Part shown: positions 7,006 to 12,483 of the stretch, piece by piece
Position numbering within the stretch: position 1 is the first letter of the stretch
Layout of the letters: every line of letters begins with the position of its first letter
Source: Sphaerochaetaceae bacterium
GTDB taxonomy: Bacteria > Spirochaetota > Spirochaetia > Sphaerochaetales > Sphaerochaetaceae
NCBI GenBank assembly: GCA_016302165.1
Contig: JAEDOD010000050.1
Coordinates: 1 to 12,483, forward strand
Length of the DNA: 12,483 bases
Direction of reading: 5' to 3'
The notes under the pieces: model-generated
Databases searched by the model: none
Seen by the model: the letters and a program-made list of their open reading frames with translations, nothing else
What the model was told of the DNA's origin: nothing
Made by a program: the position numbers and the translations under genes

Positions 7006-7719
7006 TTAGTTATGCTCAGCAATAAGCATTGTCTTAGGGTTCAGGGCAACCTTTGCCGGCTTTGGTACATTCTCGCCATGGGCTCTTACCACTGTCATGT
7101 TGACCTTGTCTGCCTTGTCGTCAAACTTCAGGGCAACCAGGACGTCGATAAGTGGGAAGTACTTCTCGAGAGTGTTTGGTACGCCATACTCGTCAAAGAC
7201 AACATCAGGACGAACAGGAGATACAGCGAACCATACCTCGATATTCATCTTCTTTGCGAATTCCTTGATCTTTGCAATGTCATCCTCGCTGGCGATGGTG
7301 AGCTTGAAGCCGTCGAAGAGCACAGCGTCAGCGCTGAAGGCGCCATGGCTGATGAGAGCTTCCAGAGAGGAAAGGACCTTCTCGATGGAAACCTGCTCCT
7401 GGGAGAAGTTCATGACAACTCTGTTGGAGAGGATCTGCTCGTAGACTTCATTTGCATCGTCAAGGGAGTTGTTCTCAACGATTTCCCTATATACTTCCTT
7501 ATACCAGTTGATCACATGCTCCACGTTGCCGGAGAAGGAAACGTGAATGACGTGCTCACCCTTAAAAAGCTTGTCTGTTGCGATGTGGACAAGGCATGCT
7601 GTCTTTCCGACACCCTTCTTGGATACGATTACTCCAAGATTGCCCTTGCCAAGTCCGCCATTTATAGAGTTCTCGAAAACCCTCAGTGGGCTTACGCTGT
7701 TAAGCTGCTTTAAATCCAT
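7006..7719 (-). CDS. Uncharacterised RecA/KaiC-like P-loop ATPase
   Basis: A 237-residue soluble protein. GLGKGNLGVIVSKKGVGKTA (22-41) holds the Walker A motif SKKGVGKT (33-40), with an extra Lys that resembles the deviant ParA/MinD form, but the surrounding strand-loop-helix layout is closer to RecA/KaiC/DnaB. A hydrophobic strand with VLFDG (133-137) is the probable Walker B. VIHVSF (57-62) resembles the strand that follows the first helix in KaiC-like proteins. No DNA-binding domain, signal peptide or membrane segment is seen. I recall similar 'cytoplasmic protein' entries in spirochaetes but know of no function. The ATG at 7719 is chosen because GGAGG lies 8 bases upstream; a GTG 11 codons earlier overlaps the -10 box. 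It is directly downstream of fusA in the same orientation, 63 bases apart, and ends at a strong terminator. A role related to translation is speculative. Confidence 0.75.
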   Translation of the reverse strand: MDLKQLNSVSPLRVFENSINGGLGKGNLGVIVSKKGVGKTACLVHIATDKLFKGEHVIHVSFSGNVEHVINWYKEVYREIVENNSLDDANEVYEQILSNRVVMNFSQEQVSIEKVLSSLEALISHGAFSADAVLFDGFKLTIASEDDIAKIKEFAKKMNIEVWFAVSPVRPDVVFDEYGVPNTLEKYFPLIDVLVALKFDDKADKVNMTVVRAHGENVPKPAKVALNPKTMLIAEHN

Positions 7720-7742
7720 GTAGTGTTCCTCCGGATAATCCA

Positions 7743-7751
7743 ATTCTACCA
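7743..7751 (-). promoter_or_regulatory. Extended -10 promoter of the ATPase gene
   Basis: The minus strand reads TGGTAGAAT: an extended -10 TGn plus TAGAAT (5 of 6). It ends 23 bases before the ATG, which leaves room for the GGAGG SD in a leader of about 17 bases. No -35 is visible; the expected position lies inside the hairpin arm. It overlaps the 3' arm of the fusA-downstream hairpin by three bases. Confidence 0.5.
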
Positions 7752-7774
7752 CACACAGCCTAGGCCGTGTGTGG
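7749..7774 (-). other. Hairpin downstream of fusA overlapping the ATPase promoter
   Basis: CCACACAC and GTGTGTGG (8 bp) enclose a 10-base inner part that can add a G.U and G.C pair in minus-strand RNA. It starts 8 bases after the fusA stop and is followed by TAGAATTGG rather than a U-run. It is therefore not a standard terminator, and read-through into the ATPase gene is likely. It could slow polymerase, protect the fusA 3' end or act as an operator over the downstream -10. Confidence 0.5.
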
Positions 7775-7782
7775 AAAATGAA

Positions 7783-9897
7783 TTATTTCTGGTTCTTCTT
7801 CTTTTCTTCGTACTTCTTCTTCAGTTCTTCTGCCACACCCATTGGAACCTTGCCATACTTGGCAACTTCCATGGTGAACTCAGCCTTACCCTGGGTAAGG
7901 GATCTGAGGACAGTGGAGTAACCGAACATCTCTGCAAGAGGTACTTCAGCAATGACTGTGCACTGGTTGTTGTCTTCTGTGGAAGAGATGATCATACCTC
8001 TGCGCTGGTTGATGGAACCGAAGATATTTCCCTGGAACTCGCTTGGACCTTCAACTTCAACCTTCATGATAGGCTCGAGAATTACAGGCTTAGCCTTCTC
8101 ATATGCTTCTCTGAAAGCGTTGAGGGCAGCTGTCTGGAATGCCATATCTGAAGAGTCGACAGGATGCCATGCACCATCGTTTACACAGACCTTGACGCCG
8201 ATTACAGGGAAGCCAAGCTGTGAGCCCTTCTTAACTGCTGTCTGGAAGCCCTTGTCACAGGAAGGGATGTACTCTGTAGGAATGGCACCACCCTTTACTT
8301 CGTCCACAAATACGTAGTCTGGAGCTGGTTCATCAGGATTCTCGCTGACTGTAGGCTCGATATATCCTGCAACACGTGCATACTGACCGGAACCACCTGT
8401 CTGCTTCTTGTGGGTATAGTTGAACTCTGCCCTCTGGCTGATTGCTTCTCTGTAGGCAACCTCAGGCTGTCCAATTGTAACCTCAGCCTTGTACTCTCTC
8501 TTCATTCTCTCGATGTAGACGTCAAGGTGAAGCTCTCCCATACCCTTGATGATTGTCTGGTTGGACTCTGGGTCAACATATGTCTGGAAGGTTGGGTCTT
8601 CCTTTGTGAATCTGTTGAGAGCCTTAGCCATGTTGTCAGCAGCCTTCTTGTCAACAGGAGTGATGGCAAGGGAGATGACAGGGTTTGGTACGTACATACT
8701 TGTCATGGAGTAGTTGAGCGATGGATCACAGAATGTGTCTCCGCTGGCACAGTCGATGCCGAAGAGAGCTGCAATCTCACCACATCCACACTCGCTGATA
8801 TCCTCCATGGTGGAAGCATGCATCTTTACAAGTCTTCCCACAAGGAACTTCTTTCTGCTTCTTGTGTTATAGAGAGTATCACCCTTCTTGATTCTTCCCT
8901 GATATACACGGATGTATGTAAGCTGGCCGTACTGACCATCCTCAAGCTTGAATGCAAGGATAACAGGCTTTGCGTCTTCCTTGGACTCCAGAACGACTTC
9001 CTTCTCTCCGTTGTCCAGGTCAAGAGCCTTGTTCTCAACATCTGTTGGGTTTGGAAGATAGTCGATGACACCGTCCAGAAGTGGCTGGATACCCTTGTTC
9101 TTATAGGCGGAACCCATGAAGACTGGGCAGAGCTCAAGGTTGATTGTTGCTCTTCTGATGCATTCCTTCAGCATCTCTACAGTGACGCTCTCCTCAAGCA
9201 TAGCTTCCATGAGGGCTTCGTTACCGGAGCACATTGATACAGCATCAAGGAGCTCTTCCCTCTTCTCGTTGGCTTCATCGAGAAGGTGAGCAGGAATCTC
9301 TTCCTCTCTGACGCCGTCGCCGCTTGGACCTGCATCGAAGTAGAGGGCCTTCATGTTGACCAGGTCAACTACACCCTCAAGCTTATCTTCAAGACCGATT
9401 GGGATTTCCATCATGACAGCGTTAAGGCCAAGCTTCTCAATAAGCTGGTCCTTTACCTTATATGGATTTGCACCTGTTCTGTCGCACTTGTTTACGAAAG
9501 CGATACGTGGAACGTGGTATCTCTTCATCTGGCGGTCAACTGTGATTGACTGTGACTGTACTCCACCTACGGAGCAGAGCACCAGGATGGCTCCATCCAG
9601 AACTCTCAGTGATCTTTCGACCTCGATTGTGAAGTCGACGTGACCGGGAGTATCGATGACGTTGATCTCGTGTCCCTTCCACATGACGTTTGTAGCTGCG
9701 GAGGCGATGGTTATTCCTCTCTCCCTCTCCAGCTCCATGGAGTCCATGGTTGCACCGACGCCGTCCTTTCCGCGGACTTCGTGAATTGCATGAATCTTGT
9801 TGCAATAATAGAGGATACGTTCTGACAGTGTTGTCTTACCGGAGTCAATGTGGGCACTGATACCGATGTTTCTCATTCCAAGAAGATCGTGGATCAT
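7783..9897 (-). CDS. fusA: Elongation factor G, spirochaetal/mitochondrial EF-G1 type
   Basis: A 704-residue translational GTPase that drives tRNA-mRNA translocation. G motifs: AHIDSGKTT (15-23), RGIT, DTPGH and NKCD, followed by domain II, then domains III-V with GMGELHLDV, KKQTGGSGQYARV, GSINQRRGM and the C-terminal AEMFGYSTVLRS. The Ser in 'HIDSGKTT' (typical EF-G has Ala), the EVRGKDGVGATMDSMELERE segment and GGVQSQSITVDRQMKRY match mitochondrial EF-G1 (GFM1) and the spirochaete spdEFG1 group rather than standard bacterial EF-G. In Borrelia the two spirochaetal EF-Gs are known to divide translocation and ribosome recycling. The start at 9897 gives a 7-residue lead before MRNIGIS; the SD is weak (AGAG close by, GAGG 12 bases away) and a start at 9876 is possible. 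The C-terminus is Lys-rich. Gene complete. Confidence 0.96.
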   Translation of the reverse strand: MIHDLLGMRNIGISAHIDSGKTTLSERILYYCNKIHAIHEVRGKDGVGATMDSMELERERGITIASAATNVMWKGHEINVIDTPGHVDFTIEVERSLRVLDGAILVLCSVGGVQSQSITVDRQMKRYHVPRIAFVNKCDRTGANPYKVKDQLIEKLGLNAVMMEIPIGLEDKLEGVVDLVNMKALYFDAGPSGDGVREEEIPAHLLDEANEKREELLDAVSMCSGNEALMEAMLEESVTVEMLKECIRRATINLELCPVFMGSAYKNKGIQPLLDGVIDYLPNPTDVENKALDLDNGEKEVVLESKEDAKPVILAFKLEDGQYGQLTYIRVYQGRIKKGDTLYNTRSRKKFLVGRLVKMHASTMEDISECGCGEIAALFGIDCASGDTFCDPSLNYSMTSMYVPNPVISLAITPVDKKAADNMAKALNRFTKEDPTFQTYVDPESNQTIIKGMGELHLDVYIERMKREYKAEVTIGQPEVAYREAISQRAEFNYTHKKQTGGSGQYARVAGYIEPTVSENPDEPAPDYVFVDEVKGGAIPTEYIPSCDKGFQTAVKKGSQLGFPVIGVKVCVNDGAWHPVDSSDMAFQTAALNAFREAYEKAKPVILEPIMKVEVEGPSEFQGNIFGSINQRRGMIISSTEDNNQCTVIAEVPLAEMFGYSTVLRSLTQGKAEFTMEVAKYGKVPMGVAEELKKKYEEKKKNQK

Positions 9898-9927
9898 TTG
9901 TTCTCTTTACCTCTTAAAATAGTTTCC

Positions 9928-10005
9928 AGCGGGGTATTCCGCTTCAATTTATGTTCTTAAAATCTAGACCTTCTGAATATTATGGATTTTGATGTTTTTG
10001 TTCAA
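9928..10005 (-). promoter_or_regulatory. fusA promoter and leader hairpin
   Basis: On the minus strand TTGAAC (10005-10000), 17 bases, TAATAT (9982-9977), each 4 of 6 to consensus at ideal spacing. Initiation near 9970 gives a leader of about 73 bases. The leader contains a small AGCGG/CCGCT hairpin (9928-9932 with 9939-9943). It resembles no riboswitch I know. Confidence 0.45.
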
Positions 10006-10108
10006 GTATTTTGTTCATCAAACGTGAATTAACACATACATTACTTCTCCATTTTTACATACTGCTCCTCTTTTTGGACACTTTCCCTTTCCCATTGAGT
10101 CCACAGCG

Positions 10109-10117
10109 TGATAGAAT
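10109..10117 (+). promoter_or_regulatory. Extended -10 promoter of the HIT-lipoprotein operon
   Basis: TGATAGAAT is an extended -10 (TGn) plus TAGAAT (5 of 6), ending 6 bases before the HIT ATG. No convincing -35 is present at 16-18 bases; a TTGAGT at 10095 is too close. No SD precedes the ATG, so a leaderless transcript is predicted. Confidence 0.6.
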
Positions 10118-10123
10118 CCAAGT

Positions 10124-10528
10124 ATGGCAACTGTATTTGAAATGATTAGGGATGGAGTCATTCCATCCGTGAAGATTTATGAGGACGAGCTATGCTTCGT
10201 CATCCTTGACCTGAGCCCTGTAAACAAGGGCCACGCCCTTGTAATTTCCAAGGAATGCAAGCCTACATTCACCGAAATTGAAGACGCCACCCTCCACCAC
10301 ATGATCAATGTGGCCAAGAAGGTGGATGGCAAGATGAGGGAGGTTCTCAAGGCTGACGGCACAAATATAATGATCAATAACGGTCCTGCCTCAGGACAGG
10401 AAGTACCACACCTCCATATCCATGTGATTCCCAGGTTCAGCGGAGACGGAAAGACCTTCGTCTTCCCTTCCAAGGAAAAGTATGAAGAGGGTGAAATGGC
10501 CAAATATGGAGAGATTCTCAAGATATGA
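10124..10528 (+). CDS. HIT (histidine triad) family nucleotide-binding protein
   Basis: A 134-residue cytoplasmic protein of the HinT/HIT superfamily, which hydrolyses nucleoside phosphoramidates or dinucleoside polyphosphates. The triad reads GQEVPHLHIHVIPR (91-104) with H96, H98 and the catalytic H100. VILDLSPVNKGHALVISKE (26-44) is the usual 'D..P...GH.LVI.K' strand pair. It begins MATVFEMIRDGVIPSV where many HinT proteins have a CxxC zinc pair; both Cys are absent, so it is probably zinc-free. The ATG at 10124 has no SD and sits 6 bases after an extended -10. Its stop overlaps the next start (ATGA), coupling it to the lipoprotein. Confidence 0.93.
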   Translation: MATVFEMIRDGVIPSVKIYEDELCFVILDLSPVNKGHALVISKECKPTFTEIEDATLHHMINVAKKVDGKMREVLKADGTNIMINNGPASGQEVPHLHIHVIPRFSGDGKTFVFPSKEKYEEGEMAKYGEILKI

Positions 10529-11523
10529 AGCGCCTTCTACCCCTTCTAATCTCCTTTCTTCTAGTCTCCTGCGCTTCCTACACCATTTCTGAAGCAAGGA
10601 ATAAAATCCAATATCCGGAGCCTGTCTCCATTTCCACCCGCTACAGCGAGATAAAGGAAGCAGAGGAAAAGGAAGAGGAAAGAATCAGGATGATTGAAGA
10701 GGAAAAGGCGAGAGAGGAAAGGGCGAAAGCTGTAAACTATTACCCATCCCTTCTGGCAGACCTTACCTATCCCTTCTTCTTCAACCCTGTGAAGAACGCT
10801 AACGCCGATATTTCAGACAATCTATGCGTGGTTCTCATTCCACTGGGAGAAGAGAAGCTGACACAGGAGACTCTTTCTTCCATCTACGCTTCCATTTCCG
10901 ACCTGCCCTTCCATATTGCAGCCCTGACAGGAAGCCTGGAGAACCAGACCAATTTCGCTTCTCTCCTTGGTCTTGATGCTGTCACAATGGAGGGCGGAAC
11001 GGTCATTTTCCGTTCCTCTGTGCCTTCTGTCATATCTTCTGACCGCATGAGCCTTACATTAAACGAAAACAGGAAAGTGGATATCCTTGTAATGGACCAG
11101 AAGCCCCTTCTTCCAGAAGGAGGAGATACAGAGGAAGTGCTGACACTGGTGGAAAACCTGGAGGACAGGGACATTGAGGATATAGTTGGATACGTAAGTC
11201 AGGGAGGAAACACGGAGAAGATCTTCTTCCTTTCATCCTACTCACCATCATCCACCGACTGGAGCGACTGGAGCGCCTACAGTTATCGCCGTGACCAGAG
11301 CTTCATGATTTCCGATATCCTTGAAGACCTGAAGTGGCAGGATGCATACGATGTCACCAGGTTCAGCGTAGAGACAGAAAGCGGAGTAACAAGAAGAAAT
11401 GGGGATGTGGAGGAAAGGTTGGACTTCATATGGTCCAAGGGACTTATAGTTTCATCATCCTTCACCCTTCCTCTGGAGAATAGCACCAGCTCTGCTGTAG
11501 TTGCCAACTTCCTTATTCCATAA
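10525..11523 (+). CDS. Lipoprotein with a C-terminal domain resembling a degenerate EEP fold
   Basis: A 332-residue protein with signal peptide MKRLLPLLISFLLVSC. Lipobox LVSC with Cys16 predicts lipid anchoring at the cell envelope; the loose box is typical of spirochaetes. Residues 41-70 are very Glu/Lys/Arg-rich and probably form a helix or coiled-coil stalk. The region from about 98 to 332 is not a family I recognise firmly. Its order (a strand near 100-106, a helix with LLGLDAV and GGTVIFRS, a VDILVM strand, IFFLSSYSPSS, LDFIWSKGLIV, then AVVANFLIP) recalls the endonuclease/exonuclease/phosphatase fold: SSYSPSS sits where GDFN would be and NSTSSAVVANF where SDHxPVVA would be. The catalytic Asp, Asn and His are missing, so any such domain would be non-enzymatic. 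This is inference. It is translated from an ATGA overlap with the HIT gene. Confidence 0.8.
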   Translation: MKRLLPLLISFLLVSCASYTISEARNKIQYPEPVSISTRYSEIKEAEEKEEERIRMIEEEKAREERAKAVNYYPSLLADLTYPFFFNPVKNANADISDNLCVVLIPLGEEKLTQETLSSIYASISDLPFHIAALTGSLENQTNFASLLGLDAVTMEGGTVIFRSSVPSVISSDRMSLTLNENRKVDILVMDQKPLLPEGGDTEEVLTLVENLEDRDIEDIVGYVSQGGNTEKIFFLSSYSPSSTDWSDWSAYSYRRDQSFMISDILEDLKWQDAYDVTRFSVETESGVTRRNGDVEERLDFIWSKGLIVSSSFTLPLENSTSSAVVANFLIP

Positions 11524-11551
11524 TTATATTTACTGTATGGAGGATAATTGG

Positions 11552-11860
11552 ATGATTTATCACATCACAGAAGATAGCTTTAAAAGTGAAGTCCTGGAAT
11601 CAAAGATTCCTGTGCTTCTCGATTTCTATGCAGACTGGTGCGGTCCCTGCAGGGCCCAGGGAAAGATTCTTGAAAATCTGGACCCAAAGTTTGAGGGAGA
11701 AATCAAGATCTGCAAGTGCAATGTAGATCAGAACCCGGGTCTTGCCTCAACCTTCGGCGTCATGACAATTCCAAACCTTGTATTCTTCAAGAACGGAGAG
11801 AAGGTGGGACAGTATTCAGGTGTCATGGAAGAGGCTGGAATCAGGAGAATGTTCGCCTGA
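11552..11860 (+). CDS. trxA: Thioredoxin
   Basis: A 102-residue cytoplasmic disulphide reductase of normal thioredoxin length. DFYADWCGPCRAQGKIL (24-40) carries the redox pair Cys30/Cys33 (WCGPCR), and VMTIPNLVFFKNGEKV has the cis-proline after Thr-Ile. A third Cys pair member (KICKCNVDQ) lies in the strand normally reading 'KVDVDEN'. The ATG at 11552 is chosen because GGAGG lies 8 bases upstream and the family usually starts here. An in-frame ATG at 11537 would add 5 residues (MEDNW). A TATATT box (11525-11530) lies 6 bases before that upstream ATG, so a separate promoter next to the lipoprotein stop is possible. It is 28 bases downstream of the lipoprotein gene and ends at a strong terminator. 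Confidence 0.95.
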   Translation: MIYHITEDSFKSEVLESKIPVLLDFYADWCGPCRAQGKILENLDPKFEGEIKICKCNVDQNPGLASTFGVMTIPNLVFFKNGEKVGQYSGVMEEAGIRRMFA

Positions 11861-11882
11861 TATTGGCTATCCTTATTTTACG

Positions 11883-11912
11883 GGGGAGAGAAAACAGCTC
11901 TCCCCTCTTTTT
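11883..11912 (+). terminator. Rho-independent terminator after thioredoxin
   Basis: GGGGAGAG (11883-11890) and CTCTCCCC (11898-11905) form an 8-bp stem with a 7-base loop, followed by TCTTTTTC. It starts 22 bases after the thioredoxin stop and ends the HIT-lipoprotein-thioredoxin cluster. Confidence 0.9.
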
Positions 11913-12483
11913 CACCCCAATACCTTGAAATAATCGTAGACGGAAAACTATGAATTCTACTATTAGAGGTAATGTGAGTAGACTCTTTCTGGAACCTGAT
12001 ATTCCATGATCCTTGATAGTGGCACACCGTCTTGAGAATCTATGGCCTACCCATTTGCTTCTTTACTCTTCAATGAGTTTTGTAGTTTTAGGCAATATAA
12101 AATAGCTTTGCAACCAGGTCAGGTATTACTTCTCCTTAAGTTTTCCTTTTCAAGAATGCAAATACCAGACAAACCACTCTATGGTTCCGCTTCTTCCCAG
12201 ACATGTGACTGTGATATTTCCCAAAGAAACAGAAAACATAAGATTAGAGAGGGAAGCTCAACATATCTTCCTCTGAAACATAGGGATATTTACGTTCTTC
12301 CCACTCTGTGAATCATGACCATATGGACGAATCAAGAGCGGCTCTCCTTAGCTTGCCTTCTGACTGCAAGGAAGGAATTCACCGCTCTTATCTTCCATCC
12401 CTAGTATCTCTGTAGAGAGGATTTCATAATTATACGTGATTGTCTTTTCCCTTTCAGGAGAAGAATCTCTCCTCCCTCCTGGC
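11913..12483. other. About 570 bases without a convincing gene
   Basis: All six frames are short or broken by stops. The longest (12042-12311, plus, 89 codons) lacks an SD and family features, and its Ser/Leu/Phe-rich, irregular composition is unlike the neighbours. On the minus strand, short open pieces such as one running from the window edge to a TAA at 12348-12350 (containing MEDKSGEFLPCSQKAS) are separated by stops; they may be decayed coding sequence or chance. Small palindromes occur (AGAGC G GCTCT at 12335-12345; AGGAGA/TCTCCT at 12456-12473), none followed by a U-run. No tRNA, rRNA or known riboswitch is visible. The distal part may be the upstream region of a gene beyond the window. 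Confidence 0.5.

Noticed and set aside
7012..7713. 233-codon plus-strand frame opposite the ATPase gene
   Set aside because: It mirrors a gene with a clear SD, Walker motifs and terminator; the antisense protein has no recognisable features.
7749..7774. fusA-downstream hairpin as a standard rho-independent terminator
   Set aside because: It is followed by TAGAATTGG, with no U-tract, so it was listed as a hairpin of unknown role instead.
8410..9237. 275-codon plus-strand frame opposite fusA
   Set aside because: Antisense shadow of the highly conserved EF-G gene; Ser/Leu/Val/Cys-rich with no start signal.
12042..12311. 89-codon plus-strand frame in the 3' tail
   Set aside because: No SD, no promoter close by, no family resemblance and atypical composition; kept only as part of the unexplained region.
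12456..12473. Hairpin AGGAGA/TCTCCT near the window end as a terminator
   Set aside because: Neither strand has a U-run after the stem, and no gene ends just before it.

Overview
This window is most likely from a host-associated, non-sporulating spirochaete, in or near Sphaerochaetaceae/Treponemataceae. Four things suggest this: a CarD-type RNA polymerase regulator overlapping a fused ispDF gene, an EF-G with the 'HIDSGKTT' P-loop and other signatures of the spirochaetal/mitochondrial EF-G1 group, a lipoprotein with a loose lipobox (LVSC), and an uncharacterised P-loop ATPase next to fusA. The assignment rests on recognised protein signatures and gene order, not on a database search. Genes are densely packed, with many 4-8 nt overlaps.

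Layout. (1) 1-741 (+): C-terminal part of a spore-photoproduct-lyase-like radical SAM protein, cut by the window edge. (2) 782-2011 (-): a dicarboxylate/amino acid:cation symporter of the glutamate/aspartate type. It has its own extended -10 promoter, a leader hairpin, a strong Shine-Dalgarno (SD) site and a terminator. (3) 2181-5199 (-): a tightly coupled operon malQ > rsmE > nitroreductase with TTGA and ATGA stop/start overlaps. The rsmE start is a TTG whose SD lies in the last malQ codons. (4) 5314-6931 (+), divergent from malQ: carD > ispDF, ending at a hairpin terminator that probably works in both directions. (5) 7006-9897 (-): fusA (EF-G1 type) followed by a RecA/KaiC-like P-loop ATPase that has its own promoter embedded beside a fusA-downstream hairpin. 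(6) 10124-11860 (+), divergent from fusA: HIT protein > lipoprotein (ATGA overlap) > thioredoxin, ending in a clear rho-independent terminator. (7) 11913-12483: about 570 bases with no convincing gene.

The window is mostly housekeeping: translation (fusA, rsmE), isoprenoid synthesis (ispDF), transcription control (carD), glycogen/maltodextrin use (malQ), redox (thioredoxin, nitroreductase) and nutrient import. I see no mobile element, CRISPR array or defence system.

The most interesting signals are a recurrent promoter layout in which a -10 box sits only 6-7 nt before the start codon with no SD (malQ, carD, HIT; possibly thioredoxin), suggesting leaderless mRNAs; a lipoprotein whose C-terminal half looks like a catalytically dead endonuclease/exonuclease/phosphatase fold; the uncharacterised ATPase paired with EF-G; and a promoter interlocked with a hairpin between those two genes.
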